Shown: positions 26,687-35,636, counted from the stretch's first letter. The stretch is DNA of 64,000 bases from Mycobacterium shigaense (GCF_002356315.1 NZ_AP018164.1:3658001-3722000), one strand, 5' to 3'. Made by a program: numbers and translations. Notes: generated from the letters alone by a model not told the origin.

Positions 26687-27514
26687 TCAGCTCTGACAAG
26701 TTGGGCACCAGAACACATTTCGGCCCTCCAGCACGGCCGTTCGGATCGGTCCCCCGTTCACCCGGCAGGGCTCGCCGGCGCGCCGGTACACGTAGGTGCG
26801 GGGCCGTTCGGCCGCATACGACGGCGCCCCGTGGTCGTGCTCGGGCCGCACCACGTAGATCTTGCCGCGACGCAACCCGACCTTCATCAACGCCACCAGA
26901 TCGGCCCACGCCTCGTCGAAATCCGACCGGCTGACGTCTCGTCCGGAACGAAACGGATCGATGCCGTGGCGGAACAACAACTCGCTGCGGTAGACGTTGC
27001 CCACCCCGGCCATGACAGTCTGGTCCATCAGCAGTGCTCCAATTGGCCTGCGGGACTTAGCAATTCGATTCCAGGCCCAAGACGGATCGGCATCGCTGCG
27101 CAGCGGGTCGGGGCCCAGCCTGGCCACCACTTCGCTCACCCGAGCCTCGTCGATCACCTCGCACACCGTCGGGCCGCGCAGGTCGGTGCCGTATTCGGCA
27201 CCGAGCATGCGCATGCGCACCTGCCCGACCGCCTCGGGCAGCACCACCACGCCGGCGGCGGCGGACGGAACTTGCCATTCGGTGAAAGTGCCGTAGAGGC
27301 CGAGATGCACGTGCACGATCGGGCCCCCAGCGTCCGGGCCGTAGTGGTGAAACAGGTGCTTGCCCCAAACGCTGGTGCGCTTGAGCACCTGGCCGTCGAC
27401 CACCGCGGCCTCGCTCGCGAAGCGGCCCTGCGGGCTGGACACCGCGACGGGGGCGCCGCCGAACCGGCGCTGGTGCAGCCGGGCCAGCCGGTGCAGGGTA
27501 TGGCCTTCGGGCAA
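26687..27514 (-). CDS. Nei/Fpg-family DNA glycosylase (Rv2464c-like)
   Basis: Base-excision repair enzyme of the endonuclease VIII type, removing oxidised pyrimidines with AP-lyase activity. From a TTG start the 275-residue protein begins with Pro2-Glu3 (PEGHTLHR), the catalytic N terminus of the family, which fixes the start. Later parts include the H2TH region (QTVMAGVGNVYRSELLFRHGIDP) and a C-terminal zinc finger (CRVNGGPIRTAVLEG...WCPTC). It lies 7 bp downstream of rpiB in the same orientation. Confidence 0.9.
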   Translation of the reverse strand: MPEGHTLHRLARLHQRRFGGAPVAVSSPQGRFASEAAVVDGQVLKRTSVWGKHLFHHYGPDAGGPIVHVHLGLYGTFTEWQVPSAAAGVVVLPEAVGQVRMRMLGAEYGTDLRGPTVCEVIDEARVSEVVARLGPDPLRSDADPSWAWNRIAKSRRPIGALLMDQTVMAGVGNVYRSELLFRHGIDPFRSGRDVSRSDFDEAWADLVALMKVGLRRGKIYVVRPEHDHGAPSYAAERPRTYVYRRAGEPCRVNGGPIRTAVLEGRNVFWCPTCQS

Positions 27515-27521
27515 CGCAGCC

Positions 27522-28010
27522 CTAGGCCTGGGCGCCGGGCACCGGCGGCGCCTGGTGGGTGCGTTCGTACTCGGCGAGAATGTCGATACGCCGTTGGTGG
27601 CGCTCGGCTTTCGACCACGGCGTGCTGAGGAACGCGTCGACGAACGAGAGCGCCTCGTCCACGGTGTGCATGCGGCCACCGATGCCGATCAGCTGTGCGT
27701 TGTTGTGCTGACGGGCCAGCGACGCGGTCTCGACGCTCCATGCCAGCGCGCACCGGGCACCGGGCACCTTGTTCGCCGCGATCTGCTCACCGTTGCCCGA
27801 CCCGCCCAGCACGATGCCCAGGCTCTCGGGGTCGGCCACCGTGCGGGTCGCGGCATCGATGCAAAACGCCGGGTAGTCGTCCTCGGCGTCGTAGGTGAAG
27901 GCACCGCAGTCGATCGGTTCGTGCCCGGTCTTCTCGAGGTGCTCGATGATCTGTTGTTTGAGCTCGAATCCAGCGTGGTCAGAACCGAGGTAGACGCGCA
28001 TGCCCGACAT
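27522..28010 (-). CDS. rpiB: Ribose-5-phosphate isomerase B
   Basis: Interconverts ribose-5-P and ribulose-5-P in the pentose phosphate pathway. The 162-residue protein has RVYLGSDHAGFELK at the N terminus and GGSGNGEQIAANKVPG. The Ser and Glu in that segment suit the mycobacterial subtype, which uses Glu rather than Cys as the base. ARQHNNAQLIGIGGR is the phosphate-binding side. The C terminus is longer than in E. coli RpiB, as in M. tuberculosis. Confidence 0.95.
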   Translation of the reverse strand: MSGMRVYLGSDHAGFELKQQIIEHLEKTGHEPIDCGAFTYDAEDDYPAFCIDAATRTVADPESLGIVLGGSGNGEQIAANKVPGARCALAWSVETASLARQHNNAQLIGIGGRMHTVDEALSFVDAFLSTPWSKAERHQRRIDILAEYERTHQAPPVPGAQA

Positions 28011-28049
28011 ACTCCCCCGCCGGATCCGGCTCGCGCAACGCGGGACCGA

Positions 28050-28673
28050 CTAGTCGAATTCGGGCTTCTCGTGACGGGTTCGCTTGAGCTCGAAGAAATG
28101 CGGATAGGCGGCGAAGGTCACCGAGGCGTCCCAGAGCTTGCCGGCCTCCTCGCCCCGCGGAATCCGCGACAGCACCGGGCCGAAGAACGCCACGCCGTTG
28201 ACGTGAATGGTCGGCGTACCGACATCGTCACCGACCGCGTCCATGCCGGCGTGATGGCTCTTGCGCAACGCCTCGTCGTAGGCGTCACTGGTTGCGGCGT
28301 CGGCCAGCTCGGCGGGCAGACCGACCTCGTCGAGCGCCAGCTTGATGACGTCTTCGAGCTCCTTGTTGCCCTGGTTGTGAATCAGGGTGCCCATCGCCGT
28401 GTACAGCGGTGCCAGCACCTCGGCCCCGTGCGCCTGCTCGGCGGCGATCGCCACGCGCACCGGCCCCCAGGCCCGCTTCAGGTTCTCGCGGTACTGCTCG
28501 GGCAGGTCTTCACGGTTCTCGTTGAGCACCGCCAGGCTCATCACGTGGAAGTTCACGTCGATGTCGCGAACCTTCTCCACCTCGAGGATCCAGCGGGACG
28601 TGATCCATGCCCAGGGGCACAGCGGGTCGAACCAGAAATCGGCTTGGTCTTTCGCGGGGGCCTGCTCGGGCAT
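28050..28673 (-). CDS. DsbA-like mycothiol-dependent reductase (Rv2466c-like)
   Basis: A 207-residue thioredoxin-fold protein with the helical insertion of DsbA/HCCA isomerases. The M. tuberculosis homologue uses mycothiol to reduce prodrugs and is induced by oxidative stress. The start MPEQAPAKDQADFWFDPL matches the homologue in length. Active site is Cys19-Pro-Trp-Ala22: the resolving Cys22 of the M. tuberculosis CPWC is replaced by Ala, verified in the codons (TGC CCC TGG GCA). The cis-Pro loop GTPTIHVNG is intact. A monothiol mechanism with mycothiol is the likely consequence. Confidence 0.9.
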   Translation of the reverse strand: MPEQAPAKDQADFWFDPLCPWAWITSRWILEVEKVRDIDVNFHVMSLAVLNENREDLPEQYRENLKRAWGPVRVAIAAEQAHGAEVLAPLYTAMGTLIHNQGNKELEDVIKLALDEVGLPAELADAATSDAYDEALRKSHHAGMDAVGDDVGTPTIHVNGVAFFGPVLSRIPRGEEAGKLWDASVTFAAYPHFFELKRTRHEKPEFD

Positions 28674-28793
28674 GGCGAAATCCTCTCCTTCGAGGGGTGA
28701 CGGACGGTCAAAAGCACCGCCTTGCACAACCGTAATCGTCGGCCCGCTGTTCCCGTTCTGCAGGCCCAGCAGCCGACGCTTTAAGTTGGACGG

Positions 28794-31394
28794 GTGGCCC
28801 TCCCTAACCTCACCCGAGACCAGGCCGTCGAACGCGCGGCCCTGATCACCGTCGACAGCTACCAAATCAGCCTCGATCTGACCGACGGCGTCTCCGGCGG
28901 GCCCGGCGAGCGAACCTTCCGCTCCACCACCACCGTGGTGTTCGACGCGCTGGCCGGCGCCGACAGTGTGATCGACCTCGCCGCCGCAACGGTGCACACC
29001 GCCACCCTCAACGGCCGCGAGCTCGACGTGTCCGGATACGACGAATCGATCGGCATCGCCCTGCCCGGACTGGCCGACCGCAACGTGCTCGTCGTCGACG
29101 CCGACTGCCGCTACTCCAACACCGGCGAGGGACTGCACCGCTTCCTCGACCCGGTGGACGACGAGGTGTACCTGTATTCGCAATTCGAAACCGCCGACGC
29201 CAAGCGCATGTTCGCCTGCTTCGACCAGCCGGACCTGAAGGCCACATTCGGCCTGCGGGTGATCGCTCCCGCGCACTGGAAGGTGATCTCCAACGGCGCC
29301 GCGGTGGCGGTCTCGCAGCAGGACGGGGTGGGCGTGCACACCTTCGCCGTCACGCCGCGGATGAGCACCTATTTGGTGGCCCTGATCGCCGGCCCCTACG
29401 CCCACTGGGAGGACAGCTACACCGACGAACACGGCGAGATACCGCTGGGCATCTACTGCCGGTCCTCGCTGGCGCAACACATGGACGCCGAGCGGTTGTT
29501 CACGCAGACCAAGCAGGGCTTCGGCTTCTACCACAAGAATTTTGGCCTGCCCTACGCGTTCGGCAAGTACGACCAACTGTTCGTTCCCGAATTCAACGCG
29601 GGCGCAATGGAAAACGCCGGGGCGGTGACGTTCCTCGAGGACTATGTGTTCCGCAGCAAGGTCACCCGGGCGTCCTACGAGCGACGGGCCGAGACGGTGC
29701 TGCACGAGATGGCGCACATGTGGTTCGGCGACCTGGTCACCATGACGTGGTGGGACGACTTGTGGCTGAACGAGTCGTTCGCGACGTTCGCCTCGGTGCT
29801 ATGCCAAAGCGAGGCAACCGAATTCACCGAGGCATGGACGACGTTCGCCACCGTAGAGAAGTCATGGGCCTACCGCCAGGACCAGTTGCCGTCGACGCAT
29901 CCCATCGCCGCCGACATCCCCGACCTGGCCGCGGTCGAGGTGAACTTCGACGGGATCACCTACGCCAAGGGCGCCTCGGTGCTCAAGCAGCTGGTGGCCT
30001 ACGTCGGCCTCGAGCACTTCCTGGCCGGCCTGCGCGATTACTTCCGCACGCACGCCTACGGCAACGCCACCTTCGACGATCTGCTGGCCGCGCTGGAGAC
30101 GGCGTCGGGGCGCGACCTGTCGGATTGGGGCCGGCAATGGCTGAAAACCACGGGGCTCAACGGGCTGCGGCCCGATTTCGACGTCGACGACGAGGGCAGG
30201 TTCACCCGCTTCGTCGTGCAGCAGAGCGGCGCCGAGCCCGGCGCAGGCGAGACACGGGTGCACCGGCTGGCGATCGGGATCTACGACGACGACCCGTCCG
30301 GATCCGGCAAGCTGGTGCGGGTCCACCGCACCGAACTCGACGTCGATGGCCCGGCCACCGAAGTGCCTGCGCTGGTTGGGGTTTCGCGCGGCAAGCTGAT
30401 CCTGGTCAACGATGATGACCTCACCTATTGTTCGCTGCGGCTGGACCCCGAGTCGCTGCAGACCGCGCTGGCGCGCATCGCCGACATCACCGAACCGCTG
30501 CCGCGCACCCTGGTGTGGTCGGCGGCGTGGGAGATGACCCGCGACGCCGAACTGCGGGCCCGCGACTTCGTGGCACTGGTGGCGGGCGGCGGGCACGCCG
30601 AAACCGAAGTCGCGGTGCTGCAGCGGCTGCTGCTGCAGGCCCAGACGGCGGTGGGCTCCTACGCCGAACCGGTCTGGGCCCGCGAAGAAGGCTGGCCGCA
30701 ATTCGCCGACCGGCTGCTGGAGCTGGCGCGCGACGCGGAGCCCGGATCGGATCATCAGCTGGCCTTCGTCAACGCGCTGTGCTCGTCGGTGCTGTCCGCC
30801 CGGCACGTCGCCACACTGGCCGACCTGCTCGACCGCGACCCCGCTGACGTCGGTCTGCCGGGCCTGGACGTCGACACCGATCTGCGCTGGCGCATCGTGA
30901 CAGCGCTGGCCACCGCCGGCGACATCGACGCCGACGGGCCCGAGACACCCTTCATCGACGCCGAGGTGCGGCGCGACCCGACTGCGGCCGGTAAGCGCCA
31001 CGGCGCGCAGGCCGCCGCGGCGCGGCCGCAGCTGGAGGTCAAAAAGGAGGCGTGGAAGACCGTCGTCGAGGACGACACGCTGCCCAACATCGTCGGGCGC
31101 TCGCTCATCGCGGGCATCGCCGCGCCCGGGCAGGGCGAGCTGCTGGCGCCGTTGGCGGCGCGCTACTTCGAGGCCATCGCCGGGGTTTGGGAGCGGCGTT
31201 CCAGCGAGGTCGCCCAGACGGTGGTGATCGGGCTTTATCCGCACTGGGACATCAGCGACGAGGGCGTCGCCGCCGCCGACCGGTTCCTGGCCGACCCCGA
31301 GGTGCCGCCGGCGCTGCGTCGACTGGTGCTGGAAGGCCAAGCGGGAGTCAAGCGTTCGCTGCGGGCGCGCCGGTTCGACGCGGGTCAGCAGTAG
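28794..31394 (+). CDS. pepN: Aminopeptidase N
   Basis: M1-family zinc aminopeptidase, 866 residues, cytosolic. It has the substrate-binding GAMEN motif (270-274), zinc ligands in His304-Glu-Met-Ala-His308 with the third ligand Glu327 (NESFAT), and the long C-terminal ERAP1-like helical domain (from about 530). Starts at GTG, close to the length of the M. tuberculosis enzyme. Divergent from the Rv2466c homologue; the 120-bp gap between them should hold both promoters. Confidence 0.95.
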   Translation: MALPNLTRDQAVERAALITVDSYQISLDLTDGVSGGPGERTFRSTTTVVFDALAGADSVIDLAAATVHTATLNGRELDVSGYDESIGIALPGLADRNVLVVDADCRYSNTGEGLHRFLDPVDDEVYLYSQFETADAKRMFACFDQPDLKATFGLRVIAPAHWKVISNGAAVAVSQQDGVGVHTFAVTPRMSTYLVALIAGPYAHWEDSYTDEHGEIPLGIYCRSSLAQHMDAERLFTQTKQGFGFYHKNFGLPYAFGKYDQLFVPEFNAGAMENAGAVTFLEDYVFRSKVTRASYERRAETVLHEMAHMWFGDLVTMTWWDDLWLNESFATFASVLCQSEATEFTEAWTTFATVEKSWAYRQDQLPSTHPIAADIPDLAAVEVNFDGITYAKGASVLKQLVAYVGLEHFLAGLRDYFRTHAYGNATFDDLLAALETASGRDLSDWGRQWLKTTGLNGLRPDFDVDDEGRFTRFVVQQSGAEPGAGETRVHRLAIGIYDDDPSGSGKLVRVHRTELDVDGPATEVPALVGVSRGKLILVNDDDLTYCSLRLDPESLQTALARIADITEPLPRTLVWSAAWEMTRDAELRARDFVALVAGGGHAETEVAVLQRLLLQAQTAVGSYAEPVWAREEGWPQFADRLLELARDAEPGSDHQLAFVNALCSSVLSARHVATLADLLDRDPADVGLPGLDVDTDLRWRIVTALATAGDIDADGPETPFIDAEVRRDPTAAGKRHGAQAAAARPQLEVKKEAWKTVVEDDTLPNIVGRSLIAGIAAPGQGELLAPLAARYFEAIAGVWERRSSEVAQTVVIGLYPHWDISDEGVAAADRFLADPEVPPALRRLVLEGQAGVKRSLRARRFDAGQQ

Positions 31395-31402
31395 CCGCGG
31401 CG

Positions 31403-32065
31403 TTACTGGACGGTTTCTGAGGTCACCGTCATCTCGAAGTCGTCGGCGCTCCAGGCCGACATGAATTGCGGGATGGGCACCTGCAAGTCGCGGCCGTTTT
31501 CGACGCCGCTGTCATTGAGATGCGCGACCCTGTTGGTGGCGTCTATTCCGGTCACCACGATCTCGTGGTCGTCCTTGCCCGGCGGCGAACCGTCCCGCAG
31601 CGTCTTGGCATGAACGCCGACCATTACGGCGTGTCCCGAGCCGAGGATGCCCTCCAGCTTGGTGAGCGCGGCGTCGTTCTGGGCGTCGCTGGAGATCGTG
31701 GAGTGGATGCCGTAGTGCAGCAGCAGCGGCGGCAGATCGCGGGTGATGACGCCACGGCCGTTTTCGTCTTCGTAGACCGTGCGCCCGTCACCACGGACGC
31801 TGGGTGTGTTCTTCGCGAGGTCGATGACCTCTTGCTCGCTAGGCATGTGGCCGGTGACCTGGCCGACCACACTGGCCACCGACACCAGCGCACAGTTGTT
31901 GTCGTATGACTGGTACTCCCAGTACAGGGCGGCCTTGGCCGGGTCCCCGTACATCCCGGGGTCGGCCAGCGCTGGCGCCGCGCCGACGAGCGCGACCAGG
32001 AGCACGAAACCCAGGATCGCCAAGACACGGCCCGCGTGTGCGAGCCGTGTCCGTACGCCGTTCAT
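31403..32065 (-). CDS. Secreted C39-like (papain-fold) protein
   Basis: 220 residues with a clear signal peptide (about 1-35, VLAILGFVLLVALVGAAPALA-DP). The mature part has Cys58 in DNNCALVSVASVVGQ, His167 in DDHEIVVTGID and Asn184/Asp185 in HLNDSG, the Cys-His-Asn/Asp pattern of the peptidase C39-like family. It may cleave or bind peptides outside the membrane; no substrate can be named. Convergent with pepN (8-bp gap) and directly abutting the DUF5130 gene upstream. Confidence 0.75.
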   Translation of the reverse strand: MNGVRTRLAHAGRVLAILGFVLLVALVGAAPALADPGMYGDPAKAALYWEYQSYDNNCALVSVASVVGQVTGHMPSEQEVIDLAKNTPSVRGDGRTVYEDENGRGVITRDLPPLLLHYGIHSTISSDAQNDAALTKLEGILGSGHAVMVGVHAKTLRDGSPPGKDDHEIVVTGIDATNRVAHLNDSGVENGRDLQVPIPQFMSAWSADDFEMTVTSETVQ

Positions 32066-32575
32066 CTAGGCCGGCGAGATGCCGTCACTGAGCACGTTGA
32101 TCGCGTTGACCAGGCCCTCGACCAGTTGCCCTTGCTCGAATGCGGCCGCCGCGGCGGCCACCCCTTGCGGTGCCGCCGCCTCGGCGCCGCGGCCGCGGAC
32201 CTGCGCACCGTAGACCACCTCGATGACGCTCTGGTCGGGCGAAACGGCGAGCAGCACGGCGTTATTCGGCGTAGGCACCTTGGCCAGGATCTCGCGGGCA
32301 CGCGCCGCGGTGTCGCCACCCAGATCGCCGAGGTACACCGCGAACCGGGTCATCGACTTGCGCGAGCCGTACTTCAGCGCGTCGTCGATCGCGACGAGGT
32401 CGTTGTTCGAGAACGGGTAGTGCACCGACAGCTCGCCGGGCTCGGTGACCCCGGACACCCGCCCGCTGGTGGTGATCACGAAACCCCTGGGCAGGTCGAC
32501 AGGCTCGACCGTCGCTACCTCACCATGTGCCACTAGCGCCACCTCCGACTGAGAACTCCGTGCTGTGATGGCCAT
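32066..32575 (-). CDS. DUF5130 protein (Rv2468c-like)
   Basis: A 169-residue protein without signal peptide, with a TPM-like alpha/beta core (LSVHYPFSNNDLVAIDDALKYGSR, RFAVYLGDLGGDTAARAREIL, NNAVLLAVSPDQSVIEVVYG) and a helical C-terminal segment (FEQGQLVEGLVNAINVLSDG). Family members of this type are of unknown function. Its first 56 bp overlap the end of the CtaJ-like gene in another frame. A downstream GTG (VALVAHGEV) is an alternative start. Confidence 0.75.
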   Translation of the reverse strand: MAITARSSQSEVALVAHGEVATVEPVDLPRGFVITTSGRVSGVTEPGELSVHYPFSNNDLVAIDDALKYGSRKSMTRFAVYLGDLGGDTAARAREILAKVPTPNNAVLLAVSPDQSVIEVVYGAQVRGRGAEAAAPQGVAAAAAAFEQGQLVEGLVNAINVLSDGISPA

Positions 32576-32753
32576 GGGGCCGGTCGACCACCTCGTCGGT
32601 GGCGGCCCACAGGATCGGTGGGTGTGTCCACGGCTCGGACAACTTGTAGCTCGCCGGGTGCGGTCCCTTGCGCGCGTAGATCGGCACCGCCAGCACGATG
32701 ACCAGCAACACCGGGATGCCGACCGTCAAGAGGTGAATCTGAATCTCGTTCAC
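32520..32753 (-). CDS. ctaJ: Cytochrome aa3 oxidase small subunit CtaJ-like
   Basis: A 77-residue single-pass membrane protein (helix about 7-25, LLTVGIPVLLVIVLAVPIY) followed by YARKGPHPASYKLSEPWTHPPILWAA. This matches, from memory, the small actinobacterial subunit CtaJ found in the mycobacterial bc1-aa3 supercomplex, whose gene lies near pepN. It overlaps the DUF5130 gene. The family assignment rests on the juxtamembrane motif and position, so it is moderately sure. Confidence 0.65.
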   Translation of the reverse strand: MNEIQIHLLTVGIPVLLVIVLAVPIYARKGPHPASYKLSEPWTHPPILWAATDEVVDRPHGHHSTEFSVGGGASGTW

Positions 32754-32811
32754 GACGCAAACCGTATCCCACCGGGGTGGTCACTGGCGCGCCCGGACAC
32801 GAGATTGGCGA

Positions 32812-33483
32812 TCAGGCCGCGCCTTCGCCGAGATAGCGCACCCAGGCCGGATCCATTTCCTTGACCGTGGACAGCAGTCGCCAGTGCTGCCCGGTCGGCG
32901 GAACGGGTGCGCGCCGCAGCGCCCAGCCGAGTTCGGAGAGCAGTTTGTCGCCCTTGCGGTGGTTGCACGTCGAACAGCACGCCACGCAGTTTTCCCAGGA
33001 GTGGTCCCCACCGCGGCTGCGCGGCACGACGTGGTCGACGGTGTCGGCCTTGGCCCCACAGTAGGCGCAGGAGAACCGGTCGCGGTGCATCAGGGCGGCG
33101 CGGGTCATCGGAACCCGGGCGCGGTACGGAACGCGGACGTAGGACCGCAGCTGGATCACCGACGGCACGGTGATCGACGTGGTCGCCGCGTGGATGATCG
33201 GCCCGCCCGGGTCGGCGTGCACCACGTCGGCCTTACCGCAGATCACCATCACGATCGCCCGCCGCATCGGCAGCGCGGTCAGTGGCTCGTAGGTGGAGTT
33301 CAGCAGCAGCACTCGGCGGCGGCTCCAGATCGAGGCGCTGTCGTGCCGGTTGGGTGGATGAGTTTCGACGCCCGGGGCGGGGCGGTGGGAAGCACTGTGC
33401 AGGCATGACACGGTTGGGGGCCCGGTTAACCCTGCCGCGACCACAGAACTGCGGTGGCTGCGGCGTCTCTTGCCCTGCGCCAT
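32812..33483 (-). CDS. HNH endonuclease-domain protein (Rv2469c-like)
   Basis: 223 residues from ATG (MAQGKRRRSHRSS). It has an N-terminal basic segment, a middle region with VLLLNSTYEPLTALPMRRAIVMVICGKADVV, and an HNH domain with two Cys pairs (CAYC and CSTC) around DHVVPRSRGGDHSWENC. This compact HNH family is widespread in Actinobacteria; its natural substrate is unclear. The frame is open further upstream, but that extension lacks protein features and crosses the divergent promoter region. Confidence 0.85.
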   Translation of the reverse strand: MAQGKRRRSHRSSVVAAGLTGPPTVSCLHSASHRPAPGVETHPPNRHDSASIWSRRRVLLLNSTYEPLTALPMRRAIVMVICGKADVVHADPGGPIIHAATTSITVPSVIQLRSYVRVPYRARVPMTRAALMHRDRFSCAYCGAKADTVDHVVPRSRGGDHSWENCVACCSTCNHRKGDKLLSELGWALRRAPVPPTGQHWRLLSTVKEMDPAWVRYLGEGAA

Positions 33484-33531
33484 AGATCCTCCGCGGATAG
33501 TCCACCATGATTCGCCGCTAATCGCACGCCT

Positions 33532-33575
33532 ATTGCCGGCGCGTGCCGTGTCCATTGCCGGTGCGTGCCGTGTCC
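33532..33575. repeat. Tandem 22-bp direct repeat between HNH gene and glbO
   Basis: Two adjacent copies of ATTGCCGGYGCGTGCCGTGTCC differing at one base, in the 165-bp divergent intergenic region. The 22-bp period is about two helical turns, which would place protein-binding sites on one DNA face. It may be an operator for either gene or a chance duplication. Confidence 0.55.
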
Positions 33576-33648
33576 AGTGGGTGAACAGCGGGGGCGATCG
33601 GGGCCTGGTGGAAGTTGCTGCGCAACGCATGCACCACAATGGAGGGCG

Positions 33649-34044
33649 ATGGATTCTGAGCAACAATCGTTCTACGACGCTGTCGGTGGTGCCGAGACTT
33701 TCCACGCGATCGTGTCCCGGTTTTATGAACAGGTCCCCGAGGACGAGATCCTGCGCGAGCTGTATCCCCTCGACGACCTGGCGGGCGCCGAGGACCGGCT
33801 GCGCATGTTCCTCGAGCAGTACTGGGGCGGTCCGCGCACCTACTCTGACCAGCGCGGTCACCCCCGGCTGCGGATGCGCCACGCGCCCTTCCGGATCACC
33901 CCGATCGAGCGCGACGCGTGGCTGCGATGCATGCACACCGCGGTCGCGTCCATCGACTCACGGACACTCGACGATGAGCACCGCCGCGAGTTGCTCAACT
34001 ATCTGGAAATGGCGGCGCACTCCCTGGTCAATTCGTCCCTGTGA
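33649..34044 (+). CDS. glbO: Truncated hemoglobin O
   Basis: Group II truncated hemoglobin binding O2 tightly; proposed roles are oxygen delivery or NO/ROS handling at the membrane. 131 residues from an ATG with GGAGGG immediately upstream. The proximal His is His78 (MRHAPF), the group-II Trp is Trp91 (RDAWLRCM), and the distal-pocket tyrosines SFYDAVGG and ELYPLDD are kept. Its TGA overlaps an upstream GTG candidate start of aglA, suggesting co-translation. Confidence 0.95.
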   Translation: MDSEQQSFYDAVGGAETFHAIVSRFYEQVPEDEILRELYPLDDLAGAEDRLRMFLEQYWGGPRTYSDQRGHPRLRMRHAPFRITPIERDAWLRCMHTAVASIDSRTLDDEHRRELLNYLEMAAHSLVNSSL

Positions 34045-34070
34045 GAGCCGAGCAAACCGAACGGAGCAGC

Positions 34071-35636
34071 ATGAGCCCCGCAGCATGGTGGTCGAACGCG
34101 GTCTTCTACCAGATTTATCCGCGATCGTTCGCGGACAGTAACGGCGACGGCGTCGGCGACATCGACGGGATCGTCGCCCACCTGGACCACCTGGTACGGC
34201 TGGGCATCGATGCGATCTGGCTCAGCCCGGTCACCGTCTCGCCGATGGCCGACCACGGTTACGACGTCGCCGACCCCCGGGACATCGACCCGCTGTTCGG
34301 CGGGATGGCCGCGATCGAGCGGCTGATCACCGCGGCGCACGAGCGGGACATCAAGATCACCATGGACGTGGTGCCCAACCACACCAGCTCGGCGCACCCG
34401 TGGTTCCAGACCGCGCTCGCGGCCGGCCCGGGTACCGACGCCAGGGAGCGCTACCACTTCCGCGACGGCAAGGGGCCCAACGGCGAGCTGCCGCCGAACA
34501 ACTGGACATCGGTCTTCGGCGGATCGGCCTGGACGCGGGTGGTCGAGCCCGACGGCAATCCGGGCCAGTACTACTTGCACCTCTTCGACGCCGAGCAACC
34601 GGACCTGAACTGGGACAACCCCGAGGTCTTCGATGACTTCGAGACGTCGCTGCGGTTCTGGCTGGACCGCGGCGTGGACGGCTTCCGCATCGACGTCGCG
34701 CACGGCATGGCCAAGCCGCCCGGCCTGCCCGACGCGAAGGAAATCGTCAAGGTGTTGTCGCACACCGACGACGACCCGCGGTTCAACAATCCCGCCGTGC
34801 ACGACATCCATCGCAAAGTCCGCAAGATCGTCGACGAGTATTCCGGCGCGGTGACCATCGGCGAGGTGTGGGTGATGGACAACCTGCTGTGGGCGGAGTA
34901 CCTGCGGCCCGACGAACTGCACCTCGGCTTCAATTTCCGGTTGACCAAGGTCGGCTTCGACGCCGCCCAGGTCCACGACGCCGTCGAGAATTCGCTTGCG
35001 GCCACCGCGATCTATGACGCCGTTCCGACCTGGACGCTGTCCAACCACGACATTGACCGCGAGGTGACCCGCTACGGCGGCGGCGAGATCGGGCTGCGCC
35101 GGGCGCGGGCGATGGTGATGGCGATGCTCGCCCTGCCGGGCACGGTGTTCATCTACAACGGCGAGGAGCTCGGGCTGCCCGACGTGCTGGACCTGCCCGA
35201 GGAGGTGTTGCAGGACCCGACCTGGGAACGGTCCGGACGCACCGAGCGGGGCCGCGACAAGGTCCGGGTGCCGCTGCCGTGGTCGGGCGACGCTCCCCCG
35301 TTCGGCTTCTCCAGTTCGGCCGACACCTGGTTGCCGATGCCGGCCGATTGGGCGCCGCTGACGGTGGAGAAGCAGGAGGCCGATCCCTCCTCGACGCTGG
35401 CCTACTTCCGCGATGTCATCCGATTGCGCAGGGAGCGAGCCGAATTCGACGGCGCCGCGCTCACGTGGCTGACCGTGTCGCCCGACGTGGTGGTGTTCCG
35501 GCGACCCGGCGGCCTGGTGTGCGCGCTCAACTCCGGCACGGGTCCGGTCACGTTGCCGGCCGGCAACGTGATCTTCACCAGCGCACCGCTGGTAGACGGT
35601 CAGCTGGCGCCGGACAGCGCGGCCTGGCTGGTGTAG
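34071..35636 (+). CDS. aglA: Alpha-glucosidase, GH13 family
   Basis: Hydrolyses alpha-glucosidic bonds; 521 residues from ATG (MSPAAWWSN), or 531 from a GTG that overlaps the glbO stop. GH13 regions are clear: DVVPNHTS (region I), DGFRIDVA with nucleophile Asp208, GEVWVM with acid/base Glu265, and LSNHDIDR with Asp327. The N-terminal FYQIYPRSFADSNGDGVGD is typical of oligo-1,6-/alpha-glucosidases. No signal peptide, so it probably acts on internal maltodextrins or trehalose-pathway glucans. Confidence 0.92.
   Translation: MSPAAWWSNAVFYQIYPRSFADSNGDGVGDIDGIVAHLDHLVRLGIDAIWLSPVTVSPMADHGYDVADPRDIDPLFGGMAAIERLITAAHERDIKITMDVVPNHTSSAHPWFQTALAAGPGTDARERYHFRDGKGPNGELPPNNWTSVFGGSAWTRVVEPDGNPGQYYLHLFDAEQPDLNWDNPEVFDDFETSLRFWLDRGVDGFRIDVAHGMAKPPGLPDAKEIVKVLSHTDDDPRFNNPAVHDIHRKVRKIVDEYSGAVTIGEVWVMDNLLWAEYLRPDELHLGFNFRLTKVGFDAAQVHDAVENSLAATAIYDAVPTWTLSNHDIDREVTRYGGGEIGLRRARAMVMAMLALPGTVFIYNGEELGLPDVLDLPEEVLQDPTWERSGRTERGRDKVRVPLPWSGDAPPFGFSSSADTWLPMPADWAPLTVEKQEADPSSTLAYFRDVIRLRRERAEFDGAALTWLTVSPDVVVFRRPGGLVCALNSGTGPVTLPAGNVIFTSAPLVDGQLAPDSAAWLV

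Noticed and set aside
33484..33936. N-terminal extension of the HNH protein
   Set aside because: Open frame continues, but it crosses the glbO promoter region and tandem repeat and lacks protein-like sequence; homology starts at MAQGKRRRSH.
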